Shown piece after piece: positions 23,752 through 33,700 of a stretch of 64,000 nucleotides of DNA. The first letter of the stretch is position 1, and each line of letters begins with the position of its first letter. Source of the stretch: Galeruca laticollis (taxonomy: Eukaryota > Arthropoda > Insecta > Coleoptera > Chrysomelidae); assembly GCA_963921935.1 (NCBI GenBank), contig OY998175.1, positions 307,791,484 to 307,855,483 on the forward strand, given 5' to 3'. The notes below the pieces were generated by a model that made no database searches, was not told the origin of the DNA, and saw only the letters and a program-made list of their open reading frames with translations. The translations under genes were made by a program, and so were the position numbers.

Positions 23752-25188
23752 TTAAGCGGTATTAAAATGACGTGTTACAATTTTCGCAGTTTTATGTTTT
23801 CTGTTTACGGATTTTATTTTTTCAGGTTGATATTTATTTTTTGTCTTACTTTTAATCTGCTTATTTTTGATAAATACTTTTGTAGGTAGAGGGTCTGGAA
23901 GATCTTCTCTACTTTCATTAGCTTTTGAAATAACTTTATCTTTAGTTTCTTGCAATGATTTATTTATTTTAGAATAAAGTAATTTCATTTTTTCTTTGTG
24001 ATTATGAATATAATTATTTACTAATTGTCGATCAATGTCTAAATCAAAAGAAGAGTTATTCTCCAAATGACCTGTGATAATTTCGTATGGTTTTAGTTTC
24101 GTTACAGAGTGAATACTATTATTATATGCCAAAAGAGCATAATTTACTTTTATTTCAATAGGTTCTTTCTTAAATTCGTTCTGATTATTTAGAAGTCTAA
24201 TATGTTCAATAATTGTTGAATGAAATCGTTCGGCAATGCCGTTTGCTTCAGGATGTTGTGAACTGATAAAATGAATTTGTATTTTATGAGTTTCTAATAA
24301 ATCTTTTACTAAACTATTTTTTAATTCTGTTCCGTTATCGGATATTATTTGTTCCGGTATACAATGATGGGTGAAATATCTAATTAAATTATTAACTATC
24401 TCTATACCTTGGGCTGAGTTCAATTTATACAACTGCCCGTATTTTGAAAATGAGTCTATAATAGTTAGAAATTTCGTATTTTCTAAAGTAATAGTATCTA
24501 AATGTATTATTTGAAATGGTTTAATAGCTGTTGGGGTAATATTAAAATATGGTTTTACGGGTTTGCGATCATATTTTGTTATTTGACATATTTCGCATTC
24601 GTTAATGTACGTTTGAATAGAAGATCTTTGATTAGGCCAATAGTATCGAGATTTTATATTATTTTCGGTTTCATCTAATCCTCTATGATTCCGTTTACTT
24701 TCATGATAGTTTTGTATTACTTCTTTGATTTCATTTAGAGGGGTATCAATTAATTTTTTATTACATTTGATAAATGAAATCTGTGAATTTTTGAAATATG
24801 TTTGTATAACAGTGCTGAATTTTTCGTATAAGGGATCTTCAAAATAAATATGATATTTTGCTTTCGGTGCTACATATTCTTTCACAAAATTTATTACGTC
24901 TTGTTCAAAGTTATTTTTAGAAAATTGTACTAGAATTCTTTGCTTAGTTTCATATAATTTAATTATAGTTGGTATAGCGGGTTCAAAATTAACTTCAGAG
25001 ATTATAATTTGGTTTTTTCCCACATTTACTGCAGATTCCGAAATAGGTATTCCTGCAATAGGATTTTCTATGTTAGTGTGAATAGTATTATTATCGTCAT
25101 CGATTTCGTCATTAAAATCTTCAGCTTCTACAATAAGTGATTCGGTTTCTACATTTTTTATTTTCATTATTATTCGAAAGTGAGTCAT
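23752..25188 (-). CDS. pol: Gypsy pol, integrase part
   Basis: This 478-codon frame contains the HHCC zinc-binding domain (NHRG then CEICQ, around residues 165-200). The integrase core has Asp in IHLDT, Asp in ISDNGTE and Glu in GIAERFH, with 35 residues between the last two, a complete DD35E triad. It also has the C-terminal chromatin-side region. The frame overlaps the end of the upstream pol frame (25121-25188) in a different phase. In errantiviruses pol is one frame, so a small insertion or deletion in this overlap is inferred. Confidence 0.88.
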   Translation of the reverse strand: MTHFRIIMKIKNVETESLIVEAEDFNDEIDDDNNTIHTNIENPIAGIPISESAVNVGKNQIIISEVNFEPAIPTIIKLYETKQRILVQFSKNNFEQDVINFVKEYVAPKAKYHIYFEDPLYEKFSTVIQTYFKNSQISFIKCNKKLIDTPLNEIKEVIQNYHESKRNHRGLDETENNIKSRYYWPNQRSSIQTYINECEICQITKYDRKPVKPYFNITPTAIKPFQIIHLDTITLENTKFLTIIDSFSKYGQLYKLNSAQGIEIVNNLIRYFTHHCIPEQIISDNGTELKNSLVKDLLETHKIQIHFISSQHPEANGIAERFHSTIIEHIRLLNNQNEFKKEPIEIKVNYALLAYNNSIHSVTKLKPYEIITGHLENNSSFDLDIDRQLVNNYIHNHKEKMKLLYSKINKSLQETKDKVISKANESREDLPDPLPTKVFIKNKQIKSKTKNKYQPEKIKSVNRKHKTAKIVTRHFNTA

Positions 25189-27421
25189 TAAATCTTTCCA
25201 TATAAACTAATAATTTTTTGGGAGGATTATCCGAAGAATTTACTTCATTCATATTTAGCTGGATTCGTGATAAACAGTCACTATTAGTGTTCAATGCACC
25301 TTTCTTGTACACTATATCATAGTCGTATTCCTCGAGTTTCAACCGCCATCTAACTAATTTAGAATTGGGTTCTTTCAAAGAAAATAACCATTGAAGTGGT
25401 TTATGATCTGTTACTATAGTGAATTTTCTTCCGAACAGATATGGGCGGAAATATTTTACAGCCCAAACAATTGCAAGGAGTTCCTTTTCAATTGTTGAAT
25501 AATTTACTTCAGAATCATTAAGTGTTCTGCTAGCATATGCCACAGGTAAATCAGTTCCGATTTTTCCTTGGCTAAGAACAGCGCCTAGAGCAAAGTTGCT
25601 TGCGTCTGTTGTGAGATTAAATGGACGAGAAAAGTCCGGGTATTGTAAAATAGGATCATTTAATAACATATTTTTACAAGTATCAAAACAATTAATATAA
25701 TCAGGATCTTTTATGTTAATTACTGCATTTTTCTTAAGACGATTAGTTAAAGGTTTAGTCAGTTTTGAAAAATCTTTAATGAATTTTCTATAATATCCAA
25801 GAAGTCCGAGAAAAGCTTTAATTTCTTTACTAGTTTTTGGTATGGGAAATTTTTGAATAGCACTTATTTTATCGGGATTTGGTTTTACACCTTCAGGGGT
25901 AACAATATGTCCTAAATAAGCTACTTCTTTCCTCAAAAATTCGGATTTGTCAATTTGAATTTTAAAATTTGATTCGCGTAACCTCTTAAATACTTCCTTT
26001 AAATTATTTATGTGCTCTTGCAAGCTTGTACTAAATATAATGATATCGTCAAGATAAACTAAACATTTTTCGTTTTGGATACCTCTTAAAATGTTGTCCA
26101 TCACTCTTTGAAAAGTTGCTGGAGCTCCCTTTAGTCCGAATGGCATTCTCAAAAATTCCCAGTGGCCATTTTCAGTAGTAAAAGCCGTTTTGGGTATATC
26201 TTCTTCAGCCATCTCAATTTGGTGAAATCCGGAGGCAAGATCCAATGTAGTGAAGTATTGGCAACGTCCTAATTTATCCAATAGATCAGTTATGTTTGGT
26301 AATGGATATCTATCTCCAATAGTTATTTCGTTAAGCTTGCGATAGTCTATGACGACTCTGAATTTTTGTTTACCTGTAGAGTCCAATTTTTTTGGAACAA
26401 CCCAGATACTACTAGAGTACGGTGAGGATGAGGCTCTTATGATATTTTGATCTAGCATACTCTGTATTTGATTTTGGACTTCTTTTTTATATACTTCGGA
26501 ATATCTGTACGATTTAGTATAAATAGGTACATCATTTGTAGTTTGTATTTGATGCTTGATTTTACTCGTAAAAGTTAGTTGATTACCATCAACATGAAAA
26601 ATGTCAGAATATTCTTTAATTAATTTAAGAATAGCGTTGCGTTCTTCAGAATTCATATGTTCTGTTCGAACTTTATTAATATCAAATTTGAATTTTTCTG
26701 CATAAATAGCATTAAAATTAGGGCTCAAGGTTTGTTCGTATTCGTCGAACTGTTCAACCTCTAAAGGAGCACTTAAATCTACTTTAAAATATGACTCAGA
26801 CGGATTTAAAATAGTGCATACGGCTTGACTATTTTCCGCTTTTGTAAGACATTCGGGAATTTCTAATTTTCCGATTTTTGTATAAGGTATAATTATATCG
26901 CCATTATTAATATTATCAATATTCAATTTAATTATTTGTTCAGTTCGCGGAGGCACTACTATACAATTCGTGTTCTCGCTTCTGATTTGAAAATAATTTA
27001 TTTGTATTTCACTATAAGGCGTAATTAAAACGTTATTTACTAAATCAATAGTTGCATTCAGTTTTTTCAGATTATCTAAACCTAATAAGCAATCAAAATG
27101 ATTGTGAAATTTAAATATACAATATTCTAAGTTCATTTTATTTTTCATTTTAAATATCTTTGAAGATGGAATTACTGTACAATAATTTTGTTGACTTGAG
27201 CCTAAAGCAGAAGTTACTTTGAAAGATTTTTTCATAGTTGCTTTTGAAAAATATTTCTTTGCAATGTCAGGTGTTACAAAAGATTTTGTACTACCTGTGT
27301 CAATCATTACTTTTAAATTTTGTTCAGGATATATTATGTACGGTAATTCACTTTCATAATTCGTAAAATTAAACATTTCTACGTGTCTGTCTCTTCCGAG
27401 GCAATTTCGTCTAAAAAACAA
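25121..27421 (-). CDS. pol: Gypsy pol, protease-RT-RNase H part
   Basis: This 766-codon frame holds an aspartic protease (MIDTGSTKSF, about residues 40-50), a reverse transcriptase with the catalytic YLDD in CLVYLDDIIIF, and an RNase H domain (TTDAS, then the IEKELLAIVW and VTDHKPL blocks). All main catalytic residues are visible. It overlaps gag by about 43 bases in a different phase, as expected for a programmed -1 frameshift. The frame ends early, in the linker before integrase, because of the phase change at 25121-25188. Confidence 0.9.
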   Translation of the reverse strand: MFFRRNCLGRDRHVEMFNFTNYESELPYIIYPEQNLKVMIDTGSTKSFVTPDIAKKYFSKATMKKSFKVTSALGSSQQNYCTVIPSSKIFKMKNKMNLEYCIFKFHNHFDCLLGLDNLKKLNATIDLVNNVLITPYSEIQINYFQIRSENTNCIVVPPRTEQIIKLNIDNINNGDIIIPYTKIGKLEIPECLTKAENSQAVCTILNPSESYFKVDLSAPLEVEQFDEYEQTLSPNFNAIYAEKFKFDINKVRTEHMNSEERNAILKLIKEYSDIFHVDGNQLTFTSKIKHQIQTTNDVPIYTKSYRYSEVYKKEVQNQIQSMLDQNIIRASSSPYSSSIWVVPKKLDSTGKQKFRVVIDYRKLNEITIGDRYPLPNITDLLDKLGRCQYFTTLDLASGFHQIEMAEEDIPKTAFTTENGHWEFLRMPFGLKGAPATFQRVMDNILRGIQNEKCLVYLDDIIIFSTSLQEHINNLKEVFKRLRESNFKIQIDKSEFLRKEVAYLGHIVTPEGVKPNPDKISAIQKFPIPKTSKEIKAFLGLLGYYRKFIKDFSKLTKPLTNRLKKNAVINIKDPDYINCFDTCKNMLLNDPILQYPDFSRPFNLTTDASNFALGAVLSQGKIGTDLPVAYASRTLNDSEVNYSTIEKELLAIVWAVKYFRPYLFGRKFTIVTDHKPLQWLFSLKEPNSKLVRWRLKLEEYDYDIVYKKGALNTNSDCLSRIQLNMNEVNSSDNPPKKLLVYMERFNDSLSNNNENKKCRNRITYCRS

Positions 27422-28566
27422 TCTTCAACATCAGTGGGACGTTCGGTATCGTCCATGTTATGCAATTCTTCCGAAATATAATTTTTTCTATTACCTACGA
27501 AATGCAATTGATTTTGTCCATTATTTTTATTCTGTACATTGGGTTTATTGTACGTATTAGAAGTAGATATACTCATTGGAGTAGGTTTTTGAAATTGATG
27601 ATTTCTACTAGGTTTGAAAACATTAGTATTTCTATTCTGGAAATTTGTATCTCTACTTGTACTAGGTAGATTGTTTTCATTGTTAAAATTTCTCTTGAAT
27701 TGTGGTTGATAGTTATGTTGTAAATTTGGTCTGCTTACCATTTGATTATTAGGATAATTATTTTTGCTATGTGATGTAACATTAAATTGTGACTTAGGCT
27801 TATTAAATTAATTTTTTGGATGTGTATTGTCATTATTATTACTTAAATAAACTTGAAAGTCATTCGTTAGAACATTTAAAGCTGAATTTAGATCGCTAGG
27901 ATTCTTAGTACGCATTAGTGTACCGAGAGGTTCCTTTAATCCGCGCAATAATACTCTTAGTGCTAAATTTCTGAAATAGTTACCTAAAATGGCTTGTTCA
28001 CTTGCATTTGAGCGAGTCATTAATAATGATGTTTGTAGATTTAAAAGATGCTGTATCCTATTGTAAAAGTCAAAAGGTGATTCATTTCCTTGCTTTAATT
28101 CCGATATTTCAATACTTAACGTGTAAATGTCTCGTTTATCAGCGTATGTGTTCAATAAAGCATCTTTCATATTCTGCCAATTTGAAATGCTACAAGCTGA
28201 AATATTTATCGCGGCTTGGCCTTTAATTTTAGATAAAATACTAGACATCAAATATTCGTTTTGAAAGTCTGTTAAATCTACTGTGTTATAAAATTTATTT
28301 ACTAATTTTTCAGAAATCTCTATGAATCTGGGTAATAAAGCATTTTCTCCATGGAATTCTGGAATCATGTCCAGATATTCCTTTTTCAATTGCGGTACTA
28401 CATGATCTGCAGGCATTTTGAAAAATTTATTTATTGTAAATCTAGGTTTTGATAATTCAATATTTATTTTACGGTTACTATAAGTTTGTGAGCCAGAATC
28501 TAAATCAGAATCAGAATTGTCAGAGCTTTCTGAATTAAATAAACAATTATTTCCTCTATACGACAT
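27379..28566 (-). pseudogene. gag: Gypsy gag with one internal stop
   Basis: The frame starts at 28566 and runs 252 codons to a TAA at 27808-27810. It then continues in the same phase to 27379, about 395 codons in all. The first part has an acidic Ser-rich leader and a helical capsid-like region. The part after the stop is Asn/Gln-rich and basic, with no CCHC knuckle visible, which is usual for errantiviral gag. Only the single stop breaks it. Confidence 0.8.
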
Positions 28567-28782
28567 AAAGTACTTACATGAAAATTAGAACTGCTTTCGC
28601 CATCTAGTTGAACTGTAGTTGGAATTACCAATGTTCTCTTGAAATTCTCTTCGTACGAGTCAACTGTCTTCGAGTTAAGCTACTTAATTCACTTAACCAA
28701 GAGTCCCAATTATTCACTTAAGGTATGTTAATAAATCGTTGATACGAACCGATTGTTATATTCACTAACGCCCGTTTAACAT

Positions 28783-28800
28783 ATCCTACTGACTGCGCCA
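28783..28800 (-). promoter_or_regulatory. tRNA primer-binding site of the Gypsy element
   Basis: On the minus strand TGGCGCAGTCAGTAGGAT directly follows the 5' LTR. TGGCGCAGTC-type sites are found in 17.6/297-like elements and are attributed to a tRNA-Ser primer. The tRNA assignment is from family knowledge, not tested here. Confidence 0.7.
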
Positions 28801-29033
28801 AATAACTTTTTACACACGGAAAAAGGTTTTTTAAAAATTATTTATTTAACAAAAGTTACAAGTTTCAAGATTCGAAGTAAATTCTAGACTGACAATATAA
28901 CTAAACAATTCAAAAAGGTAAAAAATACAATGTAAGCAAAAATAAGGTTCAACAGTTTATAAAACAACATGTTATTACACAATGTGCTGATTAAGTAATT
29001 TATTTAATATGTACTAAGTAATTTAAGGTATAT

Positions 29034-29037
<4 letters not shown>
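28801..29037 (-). repeat. 5' LTR of the Gypsy element
   Basis: 237 bp, flanked by the primer-binding site on the inner side and a (TA)n tract (about 29036-29080) on the outer side. It carries the element's promoter. Confidence 0.9.
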
Positions 29038-29082
<45 letters not shown>

Positions 29083-29109
29083 GTTCTAGTTTATACATAA
29101 TATTATTAG

Positions 29110-29720
29110 GAGATGAGCAAACGTTAAAAATTTAACATAAATGAAAAGTAGAACTTCATTTTTGAGACAACTCCAAAGTGCTCTGCACATTTCTGCAATT
29201 ATGCTCGCTGTTGTCGTCTCTAGCAGATACTATGGTACGATATGGATGTGAAACAGTCACCTGTAGCTAAATATCTGTTGAAAAATTGTATTTAGTTTAA
29301 TGTCTGTAATCAATGTGGCAAGACAAATCTACAATATTACCGTAGAAGTATTAGAAGTTGTGCAGCAGCAGAAATGGGCTCCCTCACTGCTTTCTGTTTT
29401 GTTATGAGAGGCCCAACTAAAAATAGCTGCACTTCGAATTGACTCGGTGACATCCGCAAATAAATTTTAAATTTATCTGCATACCAGAAGAGTGTAGAAA
29501 AAAACTGCTTAAAAAAATTAATGTTCCATTCGTAATTTATACAATGGGTGAATCCAAAAACGTTTTTGACTACATTCCTTCTTGTATTTGCGTAACAAAA
29601 TTTCATTTACTATGAGAGCTGCCAATATTCTTTTTTGCCGAATTTTCTGAATCCGTGCTCTGATACAAATTTGTTGACACTGATCAACCCACTTTTGATA
29701 TTTGTAAACAAACGACATCT
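29110..29720 (-). pseudogene. PIF/Harbinger transposase, N-terminal fragment
   Basis: The minus strand starting at 29718 (MSFVYKYQ) reads KRFWIHPLYKLR, then in another frame YLRMSPSQFE and LVGPLITKQ...REPISAA. These are the ordered N-terminal blocks of insect HARBI1-like transposases. An RYLATGD-like segment follows near 29285. Frames change at least twice. The DDE_Tnp_4 catalytic half is not present; it was lost where the (TA)n and Gypsy element now lie. Confidence 0.78.
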
Positions 29721-30069
29721 CGTCAATTTCCTACTATCATAGCAGTGTCGCTGATTATAGATTAAAACTCTATTTTATTTTTATTCAGTCCTATTCCATT
29801 CACTTGTATCATTGCCACTAAAGAAATGAACAAAATTAGAAAATCAGTTTTAAGGTTATCTGTCATTAATCTTTGTCTGTCAGCTTTCGAGATTGCTGCA
29901 AGCAGCCATGTTGTCGCTACTTTCCATCGCGGCGATTTGTGACATGTCGCTACTTTTCATCGCGGCGATTTGTGAGTTATCGCTACTTTTTTGAGTCGCG
30001 GGAAATTCAAAATTCGGTCACGTGACCAGATTTGTCGCTGAAACCGAGCGATAGCACGAGGTTACACCT

Positions 30070-30118
30070 TTATACTTCTTCTGGCAGTGTCATCGGCCCG
30101 TCTCCAGCGAAGTAGGCA
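30070..30118 (-). pseudogene. LINE endonuclease fragment, right part
   Basis: About 48 bases (minus strand, ending in a PEEV-like codon run) join in frame with 16294 when the Harbinger block and one TTA are removed. The join contains a TAA. Confidence 0.6.
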
Positions 30119-30575
30119 GTTGTGTTTAAGAAAATGTACATTTTCAATCGCGAATAACTCGAAAAGTTTAGATTTTTCGTAAAATGTTCATATGAAACTT
30201 TTTGCTTATAATTTCGTTCTTTATTTATTTCATTTCATTATTTTTGAGAATATTTTTCACGTCACTCAAATAAAGTATAAACTACGTTTTTTTGATTCAT
30301 GGCAAAAATCAATTAGAAGCTGTCTGCTGCTTGTCTTATTACTCCTCGGCCACTGACTATTACGTAAATCTTCCTAGTTTTGCTCTAGTCAAAACAAGAT
30401 ACTTAATATAAATCCCTACTTGTACAGACCATTTACAATTTTATAGCCACGATATTAAAAGTGAAAGTGTTACGAAGAACATTCTGTTTATACCGGCGCT
30501 CGTTCACTAATCTCAAACAGTTGTACATGTGAAATTAAATATGTAAACAATGAAAATATAGAAAAACGATACAAA
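30119..30575. other. Upstream region of the lipase gene
   Basis: No coding region. It presumably contains the lipase promoter and 5' UTR. A TATA-like TTTATA at about 30487 is only suggestive. Confidence 0.35.
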
Positions 30576-30771
30576 ATGTGGTTAATGAAGTGTATTATTG
30601 TTGTAGTTTTGTTAGGGACAATGGTTGGGGCGCAAATGTGGCCTAAAATGCGTTTAAGGAGACAGCAGCAGCAACAAATGATGAATTTAAAGACAGCTCT
30701 TAATTTGAAAAATAGTATTACACAGAGGATCAATCGGTTCAGAGAGCGAAATACACAGTCCGTTTGTTACG
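30576..30771 (+). CDS. Lipase exon 1 (signal peptide)
   Basis: It starts at ATG 30576, encodes the signal peptide and a Gln-rich basic stretch, and ends VCY plus one base (phase 1) before GTAGGT. The following intron is 7.6 kb. Confidence 0.8.
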
Positions 30772-33700
30772 GTAGGTTGAAAACATTTATAGTTGGGAAA
30801 ATTTTAATTAAGTAATATTTATTTTGAAAGAACAAAATAAATTTGTAATAATAATGCGTAACAAATATTTAGTAGAATGTGGATGAAATAGTATGTCGAA
30901 AATACAAGGTCTAATAAATAGATTTGTACCGGTTGTACAAATTCGAGGTACATCATTGGGATCTCGAATTTGTAATATAAGTATTACGTTTTATTAATTA
31001 TTATATTTTTAAAAAAAATTCCCTAGAATAAATAGTTATAGGTTTGAAAGTAAATGATAAACACTAGTAGATTATGTTTTTTCCACTAAACAAAATATTA
31101 TTTTGACACTTTTTGCCCTATGGATCCTAATTCAATGATTAAATACTAGTATTTTATCATTTGGAGTAGAGTTCTATTTAAAGAAAAGGAAAATTATAAC
31201 ATGAATCCTCATAAAAAACTATTTTTAAATTATAAAACAAAGAAATGTAGTTCCAATCACCCCATGTCACATAAACTAGCGGCATATAATTCAATTATAA
31301 ATACAGCATTTTGAGTTCCTATGAACAAATGTAATTTTGATAGAGAGATTAATACAATTAGACAAATAGCCACATCCAACGGTTATCCATTAGATATGAT
31401 AAATAAGCTAATTAGTAAAAAAGAGGAAAAAGTGGCATTACAACTAATATTTCCATGAACCGATGAAATAAAAACTTATAAAACCATCACATATGCAGGA
31501 AATATTTCTAATAATATTTCTTCAGCAACGAATATAACAATTTCTTTTAAAACATAAAGTAACGTTAGTACAAAATTGTTAAATGTAAAAACAAAAATAC
31601 CACCATTAAAGAAATCAGGTATATATAAACTCAAATGTCCATAATGTAATGCTGTCTATTTGGGTCAGATCCTTAGAAATTGATATCCAGGATATCACCA
31701 TAGGGCTAATAATATCTAAGCTTCAATATTTGTAATATCACATATTCTTCTTTTTTCTATCAACATATATTATGTCAATCACAAGGTAGGTAACTTCTTG
31801 GTCTAGCCAAAAATAACTAGTAAACATCAGGTAGGCATCAAATTAAATGTAACTTCTGTCATTCTGACGATGATATTCAGTTATCGAAACAATTGTCAAT
31901 TTTTTAGAATTTTCAACATTTTTCATTATATTGTGGAATTAGCTAGAAAAATTGAGTTTCATTTCAAACACTAAAGAAAATCTAATCTTCAAAATCAAAA
32001 TATACGAGGCTCTCAATCTTTTGGATTCTGTAAAATTCAATTGTATCCTTGGAAATAAATTTTAGTAATGTCTTGACATCATCCCATTTTTTAAAAGTAG
32101 TTTTTCCTTTAAAGAGGTGTAAATTCGAACCTTCATTTTTCTATTTGCCCAACATCTGTATCTTCAGGCAAAAACTGTGCCCACACTCAAGATATTTTAT
32201 ATAAATTTTTGGATAATATAGGGTGCTCAATTGAAACTGTTTTTAAGAAAAGCACAGACTCCTTCTTTTTTAGATGTGCGTCAATAAACATGAGCCCACT
32301 TCCTGTGCTCCTCGACCGACTATAATTAAATAAATACAATTTTTATTCCCTAAAATACATTTTACATTGTGTGAGATACGTCAAATTACAAGTAGTCAAT
32401 GGTAAATAGTTTATAGTATTGTATCCTATTTTTTGAAAACTCTTACTATCTCCAGTGACAATCAAATTTACGTTTGGTTTGTAATGACTAATTAGATCTT
32501 TGATTTTTTCGAAAAACATATTAATATTCCCTGATGGAGATCTATAAAGGAACAAAATAATAAAAACCTTGCCCAATTAATCCTTATAACGAATTCCACC
32601 ATCCTCAAGATCCTTCTCAGCACATAATTTAGTAATATCAAGAGCTTTACATCTTAAATTATCCCTAATCCAAATACCCACACCTCCACATTTATTATTA
32701 GCTCTACCATCATTAGAGGCCAAAGATAACCCTTGAATATAAAAAGAGTGACTTTAGGCATAGGATGCTTGTGGGTAACCGTTTCCCACTTATCTCCATC
32801 AGATGATAATGCAACGTTTTTAGAAAGAATTAGCCTAACTAATACCCTCTTTAACTTGACTAGCCGTTATTATGTTTTGACCACTCGAGTTCAGAAAATT
32901 CCTTTTAGCGTTATTAACTTTGTCTCCATTAGGTTTATTTTCTACATTCTGATCAAATGAATTAGCTTGAGATACTTCATCCAAATTATTCACTACGGCG
33001 ATACTGCTTTTTACTTTGCCTGAATTCTGGTTTTGTTCACTTGCATTTTTAATAAACTTATTATAGTTTTTTTAATTCAGGATTAACTTTCGTGAAACAT
33101 GTTAATTCCATTGTTACACACTGAAAGTTACATCTTAAATTAATAAATCTAACCTTTCTTTTCGTCTGTCATTTGAATATAATTGTTAGAATTATTGCAA
33201 TTAAATCACTTTTTTAAGACGATCAAGTTCACGATAAACTATCTCGTTTGTTGCCATGTTGCTATCCCTTTTTCACACAAAAAAAAAACAATATGAAGTA
33301 TTTGTTGAGTCTGACTAAACCCCCTCTTTAAATATTGTGAATTGTCTTTAATTGTCTTTTATAACAACACAATATCCCACCAAAAACATTTTCATATAAA
33401 ATGTTGCCAGGACGAGACCATATGGCTTCTAACTCTACACGTCCTAACTCAACAAGCCCTAACACCTTAGGCAAAATACGAATAATATATATACGAATAA
33501 CTTTTCATTTGGCAGGTGTTGTTAACAATCCCTATAGCACCATTGACAATACCCACATAAACGTCTATATTTCGGTTAAGTATTACTTTCACTCCTTTTT
33601 TAATAGTTATAGTATTTGGGTCGTTCTTTTCTTTCGGTCTCAACATCTACTCAAGCTCCAAAACCATCAATATTATCCTCAAATTCTTCAGTGTTAGAAG

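Larger units (their letters stand above)
21815..29037 (-). mobile_element. Errantivirus-like Gypsy LTR retrotransposon
   Basis: A 7223-bp element on the minus strand with two 237-bp LTRs, a primer-binding site, gag, pol (protease, RT, RNase H, integrase), an env-like frame and a polypurine tract. It is inserted in a (TA)n tract, a target type typical of 17.6/297-like errantiviruses. Only two base differences between the LTRs were seen by eye, so the insertion is recent. Gag carries an in-frame stop and pol a frame change, so this copy is probably defective unless those are sequencing errors. Confidence 0.92.
16295..30069 (-). mobile_element. PIF/Harbinger element enlarged by nested insertions
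   Basis: The ends are inverted (GGGTGTAGCC at 16295; GGTTACACCT ending at 30069) and share a GGTCACGTGACC box about 50 bp in. They are flanked by TTA at 16292-16294 and 30070-30072, the TWA-type duplication of PIF/Harbinger elements. A Harbinger transposase N-terminus lies inside near the right end. The 13.8-kb span also contains a 4.5-kb palindrome and a 7.2-kb Gypsy element. Taking out the block and one TTA rejoins the LINE endonuclease reading frame, with only a stop codon at the join, which supports the boundaries. Confidence 0.8.

Noticed and set aside
16295..30069. Polinton/Maverick as explanation for the large inverted-end block
   Set aside because: No DNA polymerase B, packaging ATPase or capsid gene is seen; the integrase belongs to the Gypsy element, and the TTA duplication and N-terminal blocks fit Harbinger.
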